Below are positions 41,908-51,433 of a stretch of 64,000 bases of DNA, piece after piece; positions within the stretch are counted from its first letter, which is position 1; every line of letters starts with the position of its first letter. Source of the stretch: Cryobacterium breve (GTDB lineage Bacteria > Actinomycetota > Actinomycetes > Actinomycetales > Microbacteriaceae); the NCBI RefSeq assembly GCF_004402375.1, contig NZ_SOGJ01000019.1, positions 29,840 through 93,839 of the forward strand, written 5' to 3'. The translations under genes were made by a program, and so were the position numbers. Below the pieces are notes generated by a model. That model was not told the DNA's origin. It ran no database searches and was given only the letters and a program-made list of their open reading frames with translations.

Positions 41908-43062
41908 TCAGCGCAGTTCGGCCGGCGGTTCCCCGGGCGGTGCGGGCTGCGCGCTGGGCGCGTCCAGGTGTGGCAGGACGATCGTGCCGGTGTCGGTGCG
42001 CGCCTTCTTGCGGAACAGCCAACGGGCGCGCAGCTCGATCAGCGGATGGACCACCTTCCGCACGGCCCGCTGCGAGAGCACGACCGAGATCAGCACGCTG
42101 AGCAGGATCATCGCCGGCAGCACCCAGCCCGGTTGCGGGCCCTCTAGCACCCCGGTCTCCCGCAGGGGGAACAACACGAAGGAGTGCAGCAGGTAGATGT
42201 ACATGGTGGCCGCGCCATACGCCGTGAACGGGGTACGTCGCCGAGGCATGAGCAGGAGGAACGCCACGATCAGGGCGAAGGCCAACAGCATCAGGCCCAA
42301 ACGGATGCCCCCGGCCCAGAACTCGTCGTAGCCGAACGTCGGGTAGGCCTCGTTGTAGAGCAGGAACTGGCGCACCTGCGCCTCCCGCAGGGTGTCGATG
42401 TTAGCCACGATGACGCCCAGCAGACCGGTGAACAGCGTGATCGCGCCGACCCGCCACCGCCAGACCGCCGCGGCGTGGAGATCGAGCCAACGGGTGGTGA
42501 GCTGCCACTGCCGCAGCTGCCAGCCGAAGACGAAGAACGGCAGCAGGCCGAGGGTGCGCGAGAGCGCGAACGTTGCATCGATCGAGGCGAAGTACCCGGC
42601 CCCGACCGAGACGATCACGCTGATCAGCAGCGGGTAGCGCAGCAGGACGAGGAAGGGGAGCGCGAGGCGCCACACCAGCAGCGCGATCAGGAACCACAGG
42701 GTCCAGGACGGCGTCGAGTAGTCCAGGCGGAATTCCCCGCCGAGCAGCCAGCGAATAGTGGTCCAGATCGTCTCGAAGATCAGGTAGGGCAGCACGATGT
42801 CGGTGACCAGTCGGTGCAGCTGACGCGTGCCGAGCGGGCCCGACCGGGCGAAGTACCCGCTGACGGCGACGAAGAGGGGAACGTGGAAGGCGTAGATGAA
42901 CAGGTAGAACTCGTACGCGACATCCGATGCGGCGATCAGTTTCAGGATGGCGTGCCCGACCACCACCAGGGTGATGGCGATCCAGCGCGCGTTGTCCCAG
43001 AGCGGCACCCGGCGTTTCTGCGGGTGCGGTGTATGCGGTGCTCCGGCGGCGCGTGGAGCCAT
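41908..43062 (-). CDS. Acyltransferase-3 family membrane protein
   Basis: A 384-residue integral membrane enzyme with about ten helices, starting with DNARWIAITLVVVGHAILK, which carries the conserved His of the family. YLFIYAFHVPLFVAVSGYFA and a C-terminal YGAATMYIYLLHSFVLFPLR are further markers. AT3 enzymes O-acylate carbohydrate or other envelope molecules using acyl-CoA; the acceptor here is unknown. The ATG at 43062 is preceded by GTG 43065 in the same frame. The SDR gene diverges from it. Confidence 0.87.
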   Translation of the reverse strand: MAPRAAGAPHTPHPQKRRVPLWDNARWIAITLVVVGHAILKLIAASDVAYEFYLFIYAFHVPLFVAVSGYFARSGPLGTRQLHRLVTDIVLPYLIFETIWTTIRWLLGGEFRLDYSTPSWTLWFLIALLVWRLALPFLVLLRYPLLISVIVSVGAGYFASIDATFALSRTLGLLPFFVFGWQLRQWQLTTRWLDLHAAAVWRWRVGAITLFTGLLGVIVANIDTLREAQVRQFLLYNEAYPTFGYDEFWAGGIRLGLMLLAFALIVAFLLLMPRRRTPFTAYGAATMYIYLLHSFVLFPLRETGVLEGPQPGWVLPAMILLSVLISVVLSQRAVRKVVHPLIELRARWLFRKKARTDTGTIVLPHLDAPSAQPAPPGEPPAELR

Positions 43063-43091
43063 CACAGGGCGGCACCGACCAGAATGTAGTC

Positions 43092-43871
43092 ATGGGAACA
43101 CACAGAGTCGTTGTAACCGGGGCGAGTTCGGGAATCGGAGCGGCCACAGTGCGCCTGTTCCGCCAGCGAGGCTGGGACGTGGTGGGGGTGGCCCGCCGCG
43201 CCGACCGGCTGGCGGACCTGCACGCCCAGACCGGGGCGGAAGTCTTCACAGCCGACCTCACCCGGCAATCCGACGTCGATGCGCTGCGCGACTACCTGGC
43301 TGCGTCCGGACCGGTGCACGCGCTGGTGAACAACGCTGGCGGCGCGATCGGGCTGGATTCCGTGGAGGACTCGTTGATCGAGGACTGGTCGTGGATGTTC
43401 GAGATCAACGTGCTCGCCGTCAAACGGGTCACAAGCGCCGTGCTGCCGCTGCTGCGGGCGACGATCCGCGCGGAGGGTGGCTCCGCCGACATCGTCACGG
43501 TCACGTCGATCGCCGGTCATGTCGCCTATCTCGGTGGTGGGGGCTACAACGCGGCGAAGTTCGCCGCGCATGCCCTGATGGAAGTGTTGCGCCTGGAATT
43601 GAACGGAGAGCCGATCCGGGTGATCGAGGTAGCCCCAGGCATGGTGCAGACCGAGGAATTCGGGCTGGTGCGGTTCAACGGTGATGCGGAGAAAGCGGCC
43701 GCGGCCTACGCCGGGGTGCCTGATCCGCTCACCGCCGAGGATATTGCGGAAACGATCGTGTCGAGCGTGGAACGCCCGGCGCACGTCAATCTGGACCTGA
43801 TCGTGATCAAGCCGGTCGCGCAGGCGGCCCCCACCCGAATCGCGCGGGGGCCGCTGGCACCGACAGGCTGA
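43092..43871 (+). CDS. SDR-family oxidoreductase
   Basis: A 259-residue classical short-chain dehydrogenase: cofactor motif TGASSGIGAATVRLF (residues about 9-23), LVNNAGG, catalytic Ser region TVTSIAGHVAYLGGGGYNAA with Y-N-A-A-K, and PGMVQTEEFG. The residue after the second strand (VARRADRL) suggests NADP preference. The substrate cannot be inferred. CAGAAT lies six bases before the ATG, compatible with leaderless transcription. It is convergent with the dehydrogenase at 43890-44945, with a gap of 18 bases. Confidence 0.88.
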   Translation: MGTHRVVVTGASSGIGAATVRLFRQRGWDVVGVARRADRLADLHAQTGAEVFTADLTRQSDVDALRDYLAASGPVHALVNNAGGAIGLDSVEDSLIEDWSWMFEINVLAVKRVTSAVLPLLRATIRAEGGSADIVTVTSIAGHVAYLGGGGYNAAKFAAHALMEVLRLELNGEPIRVIEVAPGMVQTEEFGLVRFNGDAEKAAAAYAGVPDPLTAEDIAETIVSSVERPAHVNLDLIVIKPVAQAAPTRIARGPLAPTG

Positions 43872-43889
43872 CGCGCTCACGCATGGTCC

Positions 43890-44945
43890 CTAGGGGTGGA
43901 CCAGGATCTTCACTGCGGTGTCGTTGTGGTTGACCAGGGTGTCGAAACCCTCGGTCACGAGGTCGTCGAGCGCGATCCGGCCGGTGATGAACGGCTTGAG
44001 GTCGATCTTGCCGCTCGTCACCAGGGAGATCGTCTCCTCGTGGTCGCGCACGTACGCGATGGTGCCGCGCAGGTCGATCTCCTTGAGCACGAGCTTCTGC
44101 ATGTCCAGCGTGGCCGGGTGTCCCCAGATGGAGACGTTGACGAGCACGCCGGCCGGGCGCAGGGCGTCGAGCAGCGTGTCGAGAACGATGTTGACGCCGG
44201 CGCATTCGAACGCGACATCCGCGCCGACGCCGCCGGTGAGCTCGAGCACCCGTGCCTTGACGTCCTCCGTGGTCGGGTCGATGACGTAGTCAGCGGCGCC
44301 GCTCGAGAGGGACTTCTCCTTGCGGGCGGTGCTCAGCTCGGAGATGATCGTCGTTACGCCGTTCCCCTTGAGGATAGCGGCCGTCAGCAGGCCGATGGGC
44401 CCGGCGCCGCCGATGATGGCGACGTCTCCGGACTTCGCACCGCTGCGGACCACGGCGTGGTGTGCAACGGATAGCGGCTCGATCAGCGCGGCCTCGTCGA
44501 GGGGAATGTCACCGATCGGGTGCACCCAACGCTGGTCGACGACGACTTTCTCACTCAGACCGCCGCCACCGCCGGCGAGTCCGATGAAGCCCATCTTCTC
44601 GCAGAGGTGGTAGTTGCCCGCCGCGCAGGGCGGGCACTCGTTGCAGACGAAGTAGGGCTCCACGACGACGTTGTCGCCGACCTTGAGGTTCTCGACGCCG
44701 TCGCCGACCTCTTCGATGGTGCCGGAGAACTCATGGCCCATGGTGACCGGGAGGGATTCGTGGGACAGCGGATGCGGGTGGCCGGGCTCCGAGATGAAGA
44801 TGGGGCCGTCCAGGTACTCGTGCAGGTCGGTACCGCAGATTCCGCACCAGGCGACGGCGATCTTCACTGTGCCGCTGCGGGTCTCTGGCTCGTCGATGTC
44901 TTCAATGCGGACATCTTTGCGGCCATGGAAACGTGCTGCTTTCAT
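43890..44945 (-). CDS. Zinc-dependent 2,3-butanediol dehydrogenase-type MDR oxidoreductase
   Basis: A 351-residue medium-chain dehydrogenase. Catalytic zinc ligands appear in WCGICGTDLHEYL and GHEFSGTIEEVGDG. The structural zinc lobe is CNECPPCAAGNYHLC, and the Rossmann motif is VAIIGGAGPIGLLTAAIL. The insertion with HPHPLSHESLPVTMGHEF fits (R,R)-butanediol dehydrogenase-like enzymes, which interconvert acetoin and 2,3-butanediol, though sugar-alcohol substrates are also possible. TGGAGAAG precedes the ATG. An inverted repeat lies upstream at 45020-45056. Confidence 0.85.
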   Translation of the reverse strand: MKAARFHGRKDVRIEDIDEPETRSGTVKIAVAWCGICGTDLHEYLDGPIFISEPGHPHPLSHESLPVTMGHEFSGTIEEVGDGVENLKVGDNVVVEPYFVCNECPPCAAGNYHLCEKMGFIGLAGGGGGLSEKVVVDQRWVHPIGDIPLDEAALIEPLSVAHHAVVRSGAKSGDVAIIGGAGPIGLLTAAILKGNGVTTIISELSTARKEKSLSSGAADYVIDPTTEDVKARVLELTGGVGADVAFECAGVNIVLDTLLDALRPAGVLVNVSIWGHPATLDMQKLVLKEIDLRGTIAYVRDHEETISLVTSGKIDLKPFITGRIALDDLVTEGFDTLVNHNDTAVKILVHP

Positions 44946-45019
44946 TCGGAATCTTCTCCAGTATTGCGTCGTGGGCTCGGCACAGGCGAATGGCCTGGCC
45001 CTCTAGCTCGCGGACGACA

Positions 45020-45056
45020 CTACTCCCCCCGACTGGGGTGCAGCCGAGGGGAGTAG
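45020..45056. repeat. Inverted repeat between symporter gene and dehydrogenase
   Basis: The nine-base arms CTACTCCCC (45020-45028) and GGGGAGTAG (45048-45056) are separated by 19 bases. It is 75 bases upstream of the dehydrogenase start and 42 beyond the symporter stop. It may be a terminator stem without a T run, or an operator. Confidence 0.55.
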
Positions 45057-45097
45057 GGGTCATACCGGTTGTGCCGGTGTGTTCAGTGCTGCGTGAG

Positions 45098-46741
45098 TCA
45101 GTGCTCGGAGGCCTTCTCGGCGCCGAAGCCGGTCATGGACCGAACGGACATCTCCGCGGCCAGCAGCGGGTCTTCCTTGCGGGTGCTGGTGACCGAGCCG
45201 AGCCAGCCGAGGAAGAACCCGACCGGGATGGAGATGATGCCGGGGTTACTCAGCGGGAACCAGGCGAAGTCGACGCCGGCGCCGAACATCGACGTCTCCG
45301 TGCCGGAGAAGACCGGAGAGAAGATGATCAGTCCGACGGTGACGCCGAGGCCGCCGTACATGCTCCACACGGCGCCGCGGGTGGTGAAGCCGCGCCAGAA
45401 GAGGGAGTACAGGATGGTCGGCAGGTTGGCGCTCGCCGCGACGGCGAAGGCCAGGGCGACCAGGAAGGCGATGTTCTGCCCCTGTACGCCGATGCCGCCG
45501 GCGATCGAGAGGATTCCGATCACGACGACGGTGCGACGGGCGACCTTGACCTCCGCGTCGGGGTCACCCTTACCCTTCTTGATCACGCTCATGTAGATGT
45601 CGTGCGCGAACGAGGTGGCGGCGGTGATCGTGATCCCGGCCACGACGGCCAGGATGGTGGCGAATGCGATGGCGGAGATGAAGCCGAGCAACAGCGGACC
45701 GCCGAGGGCGAGCGACAGCAGCGGTGCGGCCGAGTTCACGCCGCCGGGAGCGGCCAGGATGGTGTCGGCGCCCACGAGCGCGGCGGCACCGAAGCCGAGC
45801 ACCAGGGTGAACAGGTAGAACGCGCCGATCAGCCAGATCGCCCAGACCACCGAGCGGCGGGCCTCCTTGGCACTGGGTACCGTGTAGAAGCGCATCAGCA
45901 CGTGCGGCAGTCCCGCGGTGCCGAGCACCAGGGCGATGGCCAGCGAGACGAAGTCGAGCGGGTTCTCGCCGTACTTCAGGCCCGGCACCAGGATGGCGTC
46001 AGCCGGCACGCTCGTGGAGGCAGCGATGGCCGAGTCCAGCAGTGCCGAGAAGTTGAAGCCGTTGATGGCCAGCACCCAGATCGTCATCGCGAATGCGCCG
46101 ATGATGAGCAGGAAGGCCTTGATGATCTGCACCCAGGTCGTGCCCTTCATGCCGCCGATGAGCACGTACATGATCATCAGGCCGCCGACGACCGTGACGA
46201 CCACCGATTGACCGAGCTTGTCGTTGATGCCGAGGAGCAGCGACACGAGGCCACCGGCTCCGGCCATCTGGGCAAGGAGGTAGAAGAAGCAGACGGCCAG
46301 GGTGGTGGTCGCCGCCGCCACGCGCACGGGGCCTTGCCGCAGGCGGAAGGAGAGCACGTCGGCCATGGTGTACTTGCCGGTGTTGCGCATCAGCTCGGCC
46401 ACGAGCAGCAGGGCGACGAGCCAGGCCACGAGGAAACCGATCGAGTACAGGAAGCCGTCATAGCCGCTGACCGCGATCGCCCCGACGATGCCGAGGAAGG
46501 ATGCCGCGGAGAGGTAGTCGCCGGCGATGGCGAAACCGTTCTGCGGGCCGGTGAAGGAGCGGCCGCCGGTGTAGTAGTCCGCGGCGGTCTTGTTGTTGCG
46601 TCCGGCACGGATGACGACGATCAGGGTCACCGCCACGAAGGCGAGGAAGATCGAGATGTTGAGTACGGGATTGTTCTCCGTGGTCTCGACGGCCTGGGCC
46701 AGTCGGCCCGGCAGCGCCTGCAGGATGCTGGGTGCGATCAT
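45098..46741 (-). CDS. actP: Sodium:solute symporter, ActP/MctC type (acetate/propionate)
   Basis: A 547-residue protein of the SSS family with about 13 helices, including AIAGDYLSAASFLGIVGAIA and FLVALAFAVAASANLPTILY. The sequence is close in pattern to acetate permease ActP and to MctC, a monocarboxylate carrier of corynebacteria. It overlaps the upstream DUF485 gene by four bases and lies 64 bases from prpE, so it probably feeds propionate or acetate to PrpE. The substrate is inferred from this neighbourhood. Confidence 0.88.
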   Translation of the reverse strand: MIAPSILQALPGRLAQAVETTENNPVLNISIFLAFVAVTLIVVIRAGRNNKTAADYYTGGRSFTGPQNGFAIAGDYLSAASFLGIVGAIAVSGYDGFLYSIGFLVAWLVALLLVAELMRNTGKYTMADVLSFRLRQGPVRVAAATTTLAVCFFYLLAQMAGAGGLVSLLLGINDKLGQSVVVTVVGGLMIMYVLIGGMKGTTWVQIIKAFLLIIGAFAMTIWVLAINGFNFSALLDSAIAASTSVPADAILVPGLKYGENPLDFVSLAIALVLGTAGLPHVLMRFYTVPSAKEARRSVVWAIWLIGAFYLFTLVLGFGAAALVGADTILAAPGGVNSAAPLLSLALGGPLLLGFISAIAFATILAVVAGITITAATSFAHDIYMSVIKKGKGDPDAEVKVARRTVVVIGILSIAGGIGVQGQNIAFLVALAFAVAASANLPTILYSLFWRGFTTRGAVWSMYGGLGVTVGLIIFSPVFSGTETSMFGAGVDFAWFPLSNPGIISIPVGFFLGWLGSVTSTRKEDPLLAAEMSVRSMTGFGAEKASEH

Positions 46742-47097
46742 TTCTTGTCCATCCCCTCAAGCTCGGCGCGCAGCTCTGCCCCGAGAGGGTCCAGGCGGCG
46801 GTTCGAGTACGACACGTACCACATGGTGATCGCGAAGGTGGTGACGAACTGGCCGAGGCCGAGCACCAGTCCGAGGTTGAATCGTCCGAAGACGGGAATC
46901 GCCATCACGTCGGGCAGATAGGCCGCGACGAGCACGAAGGCGAAGTACCAGAGGAAGAAGAACGCGGCCAACGGCAGCACGAACCTACGGCGCTGTTTCT
47001 TCAGCTGGATGAACTTCGGTGTCTTCTCATACGCAATGTAGTCGATGGCGGACGGCGTTACTCCGTCCGAAAGTGTGTCTTTCAGTGATTCCGTCAT
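46738..47097 (-). CDS. DUF485 membrane protein, symporter companion
   Basis: A 119-residue protein with two helices: LAAFFFLWYFAFVLVAAYLP and GLVLGLGQFVTTFAITMWY. DUF485 proteins (YjcH in E. coli) are encoded immediately before ActP and are thought to be small accessory subunits. Its last four bases overlap the symporter start. GGAG precedes the ATG. A charged N-terminus (KKQRRRF) faces the cytoplasm by the positive-inside rule. Confidence 0.88.
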   Translation of the reverse strand: MTESLKDTLSDGVTPSAIDYIAYEKTPKFIQLKKQRRRFVLPLAAFFFLWYFAFVLVAAYLPDVMAIPVFGRFNLGLVLGLGQFVTTFAITMWYVSYSNRRLDPLGAELRAELEGMDKK

Positions 47098-47161
47098 GCG
47101 GGCTCCTTTGCTCCGGTGAGGGGATGTGACTGTGGCGGATGGTGCTGGGGTGATCTATGGG

Positions 47162-49096
47162 TCAGGGGCGCGGGCTGACGCCGTGCACGGCCTGCTTCAG
47201 AGCGTCGAGGACCGTGGGATCTTCGATCGTGGGCGGCACCGTGCAGGGCTCGCCGTCGACGATTTGGCGGATGGTCTTGCGGAGGATCTTTCCCGATCGG
47301 GTCTTGGGCAGCCGGTCCAGGATGGTCACATCGCGGAACGCGGCCACCGGTCCGACATGCTCCCGCACCAGCGCGATGAGTTCCGCGGCGAGGGTGTCAT
47401 GGTCGATCGACGCACCGGCCTTGAGCGTGACGAATCCGGCCGCGCGCTGACCCTTGAGCGGGTCATGCACACCCAGCACGGCACACTCGGCGACCGCGGG
47501 GTGCAGCGTGAGCACCTCCTCCAGCGAACCGGTGGACAGGCGGTGCCCCGCCACGTTGATCACATCGTCGGTGCGGCCCATCACATAGAGGTAGCCGTCA
47601 TCGTCGAAGTGGCCGGAATCACCGGTGGCGTAGTACCCGGGGAAGGCCGACAGGTAGGCGCTGGCGTAACGGTCCTCGCTGTCCCAGATCCCGAGCAGTG
47701 TGCCGGGCGGCAGTGGCAGTCGGATGGCGATGTTGCCGTCCTTGCCGGCCCGCTTGACCGGCTTGCCCTTCGAATCGAGGATGGCAATGTCATAGCCGGG
47801 AACCGGGAAGGTGGCCGAGCCCGGCTTCGTTTCGATGTCGGCGATTCCGCGCGGGTTCGCGCAGATCGCCCAGCCGGTCTCGGTCTGCCACCAGTGGTCG
47901 ACCACGGGGCAATGCAACCCGTCGTTGGCCCAGTGGTAGGTTTCCGGGTCGAGGCGTTCGCCGGCCACGAACAGCCCGTGCAGGCTGGACACATCGTGCC
48001 GGTCCAGTTCGAGCAGGTCGGGATCGACCCGGCGGATGGCGCGGATGGCCGTGGGCGCCGTGAACAGGACCGACACCCGGTAGTCCTCCACCACGCGCCA
48101 GAACGCACCGGCATCCGGTGTTCCGACCGGCTTGCCCTCGAAGATCACGGTGGTGGCGCCGGCGAGTAGCGGAGCATAGACGATATAGGAGTGGCCGACC
48201 ACCCAGCCGACGTCGGACGCGGCCCAGAAGACGTCGCCGGCCTTCACGTTGTAGATGTTGGCCATCGACCAGGCCAGCGCGACGGCGTGACCGCCGGTGT
48301 CGCGCACGATGCCCTTCGGGTTCCCCGTCGTACCGGAGGTGTAGAGGATGTAGAGCGGGTCTTCGGAGCGCAGGCTGACCGGCCCTGCTGCGATGGCCTC
48401 GTTCTCCTCGTGGGCCCAGTCCAGCCAGGCCACGTCGCTCGTGCCGGCGTAGTCGGCGGCGCAGCCGGGGATCATCTCGCGGTCGCGCACGATCACGGCG
48501 CGCACCGAGCCCTTGCTGCGGGCGAGTGCCTTCTCCACCAAAGGTAGGTACTCGATCGCGCGCCCCGGTTCCAGGCCGCCGGAAGCCGTGACGATGACGG
48601 TGGGCCGGGCATCGTCGATCCGGACCGCGAGCTCGCTGGCGGCGAAGCCGCCGAAGACGACGGAGTGGATGGCGCCGATGCGGGCACAGGCCAGCATCGC
48701 CACGATGGCCTCGGGGATCATCGGCAGGTAGACGATCACCCGGTCCCCCTTACCGACCCCGTTGGCGAGGAGCACCCCGGCGAAGCGTTCGACGCGGCCG
48801 AGCAGCTCCCGGTAGCTCAGGCGCACCCTGGTGCCCGACATGGCGGAGTCGTAGATGACGGCCGTCTGCTCGCCGCGGCCCGCGAGCACGTGCCGGTCGA
48901 GGGCGTTGTAGCTGGTGTTCAGCTCGCCGTCCGGGAACCAGCGCCAGGTGCCCGGGGAGCGTTCCTCCAGCGCCACCTGCGGTGGTGTGACCCAGTCGAT
49001 GGCCTGCGCGGCCTCCAGCCAGAACGCCGAACGCGTGTCGGCGTCGACGCTTCGTTTCCACAGGTCGTGATACCCCGCTGCCGCTTCCCCTGACAT
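47162..49096 (-). CDS. prpE: Propionyl-CoA synthetase (PrpE)
   Basis: A 644-residue AMP-forming acyl-CoA synthetase. It starts YHDLWKRSVDADTRSAFWLE-like after a short lead, has the P-loop LYILYTSGTTGNPKGIVRDT, the motif HWWQTETGW, YYATGDSGHFDDDGY and the acylation-site lysine in KTRSGKILRKTIR. The opening YHDLW and TPPQVALE segment suits PrpE more than acetyl-CoA synthetase. It activates propionate for the methylcitrate genes located divergently. GGGAGG at 49103-49108 sets the ATG at 49096; open sequence upstream runs through the regulator gene and is spurious. Confidence 0.93.
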   Translation of the reverse strand: MSGEAAAGYHDLWKRSVDADTRSAFWLEAAQAIDWVTPPQVALEERSPGTWRWFPDGELNTSYNALDRHVLAGRGEQTAVIYDSAMSGTRVRLSYRELLGRVERFAGVLLANGVGKGDRVIVYLPMIPEAIVAMLACARIGAIHSVVFGGFAASELAVRIDDARPTVIVTASGGLEPGRAIEYLPLVEKALARSKGSVRAVIVRDREMIPGCAADYAGTSDVAWLDWAHEENEAIAAGPVSLRSEDPLYILYTSGTTGNPKGIVRDTGGHAVALAWSMANIYNVKAGDVFWAASDVGWVVGHSYIVYAPLLAGATTVIFEGKPVGTPDAGAFWRVVEDYRVSVLFTAPTAIRAIRRVDPDLLELDRHDVSSLHGLFVAGERLDPETYHWANDGLHCPVVDHWWQTETGWAICANPRGIADIETKPGSATFPVPGYDIAILDSKGKPVKRAGKDGNIAIRLPLPPGTLLGIWDSEDRYASAYLSAFPGYYATGDSGHFDDDGYLYVMGRTDDVINVAGHRLSTGSLEEVLTLHPAVAECAVLGVHDPLKGQRAAGFVTLKAGASIDHDTLAAELIALVREHVGPVAAFRDVTILDRLPKTRSGKILRKTIRQIVDGEPCTVPPTIEDPTVLDALKQAVHGVSPRP

Positions 49097-49118
49097 TCGA
49101 ACCTCCCCGTTGAAGTTC

Positions 49119-49132
49119 CTATGTATACATAG
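49119..49132. promoter_or_regulatory. Palindromic operator 1 of the methylcitrate locus
   Basis: The perfect 14-base palindrome CTATGTATACATAG lies 23 bases upstream of prpE and 43 upstream of the gntR start. It is a good candidate site for the adjacent FadR-type GntR regulator. Confidence 0.75.
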
Positions 49133-49174
49133 AATTCGTGAAGTCTGGCACATATCACTCTCAAAGGGAATAAC

Positions 49175-49882
49175 ATGTCGTCTGTGTATACAGAAACCCC
49201 AACGACGGGGAACACGACCCCGGTTCGCGCCAGTGAGCGCGCCTACCGTCAGCTGCGCGTCGAGATCCTCGACGGCTTCCTCGCGCCCGGAACAGTGCTG
49301 CTCGAGGTGGAGCAGTCGGCCCGGATCGGAGTGTCGCGCACCCCGCTGCGCGCGGCCGTCGCGCGGCTGATCGCCGACGGCCTGGTGGCCGGCCGGCCCG
49401 GCCGGGGCTTCATGGTGACCGAGATGAGCCTGGACAGCATCCGTGAGCTCTACGAGGTGCGCCGCGCCCTGGAGGAACACGCCGCTCGCATCGCCGCCGA
49501 GCGCCGGGACCCGGCGGTCTTCGACGCCCTGCGCACACAGTTCCTCGCAGCCCCCGAACTGCTCCAGCACGGCGAGGCGGGACTGCGCCGCTACTACGAC
49601 CTGATCGACGAGTTCGACCAGGCCCTCGACGACGCCGTGGCGAACCCCTTCCTCGTGGGGGCGCTCGCCGGAGTGCGCACGCACCTCGCCCGCATCCGTC
49701 GCCTGGCCCGGGACAACCCGGCCCGGCTCCGAGCGGCTGCCGTGGAGCACCTGCTCATCGTCGAGGCCGTCGCGGCCGGCGATTCGTCGTTGGCCGCCCA
49801 CGCCACCCATGTCCACCTCAACCAGAGCCTGCGGAGCGTCCTTGCGGCGATCCAGGCGTCCGCGGCCGAACCGGTCGACTAA
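49175..49882 (+). CDS. GntR-family (FadR subfamily) regulator of propionate genes
   Basis: A 235-residue regulator. The winged HTH (residues about 18-85) includes AYRQLRVEILDGFLAPGT, IGVSRTPLRAAVARLIADG and GRGFMVTEM. An FCD ligand domain (about 90-220) follows with ELYEVRRALEEHAARIA and metal-type His residues in AVEHLLIVEA and HATHVHLNQS. FCD domains sense small carboxylates, so a methylcitrate-cycle metabolite is a reasonable guess. AGGGA precedes the ATG. Its fifth to seventh codons lie inside operator 2, which suggests autorepression. Confidence 0.9.
   Translation: MSSVYTETPTTGNTTPVRASERAYRQLRVEILDGFLAPGTVLLEVEQSARIGVSRTPLRAAVARLIADGLVAGRPGRGFMVTEMSLDSIRELYEVRRALEEHAARIAAERRDPAVFDALRTQFLAAPELLQHGEAGLRRYYDLIDEFDQALDDAVANPFLVGALAGVRTHLARIRRLARDNPARLRAAAVEHLLIVEAVAAGDSSLAAHATHVHLNQSLRSVLAAIQASAAEPVD
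49181..49194. promoter_or_regulatory. Palindromic operator 2 within the regulator start
   Basis: TCTGTGTATACAGA is an imperfect version of operator 1 sharing GTGTATAC/GTATAC. Its centre is 62 bases from that of operator 1, about six helical turns. It covers codons 3-7 of the gntR gene. Confidence 0.65.
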
Positions 49883-49897
49883 CCGAAAGGACCCATC

Positions 49898-51433
49898 GTG
49901 CAGCTTCACCACGTTCGAGTGCATCGCAGCGACGAGAACCTCGCCCGCACCGACCAGCTCGCCTGGAAGATCGCGGAGGTCGCCGCTGACCCCGTCGCGG
50001 TGAGCGACGAGGTGACCGAGATGATCATCAACCGGGTCATCGACAACGCCGCGGTCGCCGCGGCGTCGCTGACCCGGCAGCCGGTGGTGGCCGCCCGCTC
50101 GCAGGCGCTGGCCCATCCGCGCTCGTTCAACGGGGTCGGGGCGACGGTGTTCGGCGAACAGCGCTCCCGCCGGGTGTCACCGGAGTGGGCAGCTTGGGCC
50201 AACGGCGTGGCGGTGCGCGAGCTCGACTACCACGACACCTTCCTCGCCGCCGAGTACTCCCACCCGGGCGACAACATCCCGCCGGTCGTTGCCGTCGCCC
50301 AGCACCTCGCCACCGCGCGCGGACTGACCGGGCGTGAGCTGGTGCGCGGCATCGCCACGGGTTACGAGATCCAGATCGACCTCGTCAAGGCAATCAGCCT
50401 GCACGCGCACAAGATCGACCACGTGGCGCACCTCGGCCCGTCGGCCGCCGCCGGCATCGGCACCCTGCTCGGCCTCGACGCCGAGACCATCTTCCAGGCG
50501 GTGGGGCAGGCACTGCACACCACGACGGCCACCCGCCAGTCGAGGAAGGGCGAGATCTCCAGCTGGAAGGCGCACGCGCCGGCCTTCGCCGGCAAGATGG
50601 CGGTGGAAGCGGTCGACCGCGCGATGCGCGGCGAAACCAGCCCCACCCCGATCTACGAGGGCGAAGACGGCGTGATCGCCTGGCTGCTCGACGGTCCGGA
50701 TGCCGCCTACGAGGTGTCGTTGCCCGCGAACGGCGAGACGAAGCGTGCCATCCTCGACAGCTATACCAAGGAGCATTCTGCCGAGTACCAGGCGCAGGCC
50801 TGGATCGACCTGGCCCGCAAACTCCACCGCGAGCACCCGCAGCTGGTGGATCCCGCCAACGTCGCATCCGTCCTCATCCACACCAGCCACCACACCCACT
50901 ATGTGATCGGTTCGGGCGCGAACGACCCGCAGAAGTACGACCCCACGGCCAGCAGGGAGACCCTCGACCACTCGATTCCCTATATTTTCACGGTCGCCCT
51001 GCAGGACGGCCGCTGGCACCACGTTGACTCCTACCGGCCCGAGCGCGCCGGCCGTGCCGACACGATCGACCTGTGGAACAAGGTGACCACCACGGAGGAC
51101 CCGGAATGGACCCGACGGTACCACTCGCTCGACCCTGCGGAGAAAGCATTCGGCGGCCGCGTCGAGATCGAGCTCACCGACGGCAGCCGGATCGTCGACG
51201 AGATCGCCGTGGCCGACGCCCACCCGCTGGGTGCGAAGCCGTTCGGTCGGGCCGAATACGTGAACAAGTTCCGCACTCTGGCGCAGGACGTCGTGGAGGA
51301 GGGCGAGATCGTGCGCTTCCTCAGCGCGGCCGAGCGTCTCCCACGTCTCGGTGCCGGCGAGCTCGGCCAGCTCACCATCGTGGCCCACAACGGCCTGCTC
51401 GCCTCACTCCCCACTCCGAACGGAATCTTTTGA
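49898..51433 (+). CDS. prpD: 2-methylcitrate dehydratase (PrpD)
   Basis: A 511-residue member of the MmgE/PrpD family, converting 2-methylcitrate to 2-methylaconitate. Recognisable segments are [20 protein letters not shown] with the active-region [24 protein letters not shown], and [18 protein letters not shown]. Its length is typical. AAAGGA precedes the GTG at 49898. The stop overlaps the first base of prpB (TGATG). With prpB and prpC it forms the methylcitrate operon, and the upstream GntR gene ends 15 bases before. Confidence 0.95.
   Translation: MQLHHVRVHRSDENLARTDQLAWKIAEVAADPVAVSDEVTEMIINRVIDNAAVAAASLTRQPVVAARSQALAHPRSFNGVGATVFGEQRSRRVSPEWAAWANGVAVRELDYHDTFLAAEYSHPGDNIPPVVAVAQHLATARGLTGRELVRGIATGYEIQIDLVKAISLHAHKIDHVAHLGPSAAAGIGTLLGLDAETIFQAVGQALHTTTATRQSRKGEISSWKAHAPAFAGKMAVEAVDRAMRGETSPTPIYEGEDGVIAWLLDGPDAAYEVSLPANGETKRAILDSYTKEHSAEYQAQAWIDLARKLHREHPQLVDPANVASVLIHTSHHTHYVIGSGANDPQKYDPTASRETLDHSIPYIFTVALQDGRWHHVDSYRPERAGRADTIDLWNKVTTTEDPEWTRRYHSLDPAEKAFGGRVEIELTDGSRIVDEIAVADAHPLGAKPFGRAEYVNKFRTLAQDVVEEGEIVRFLSAAERLPRLGAGELGQLTIVAHNGLLASLPTPNGIF

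Noticed and set aside
44933..46921. Open frame of 662 codons opposite the symporter gene
   Set aside because: Composition is Asp/His/Gly/Gln-rich, typical of an antisense frame of a membrane protein; the opposite strand encodes a clear symporter.
49097..50116. N-terminal extension of prpE through the regulator gene
   Set aside because: The extension lies opposite gntR and prpD and crosses the operators; the ribosome-binding site GGGAGG fixes the start at 49096.
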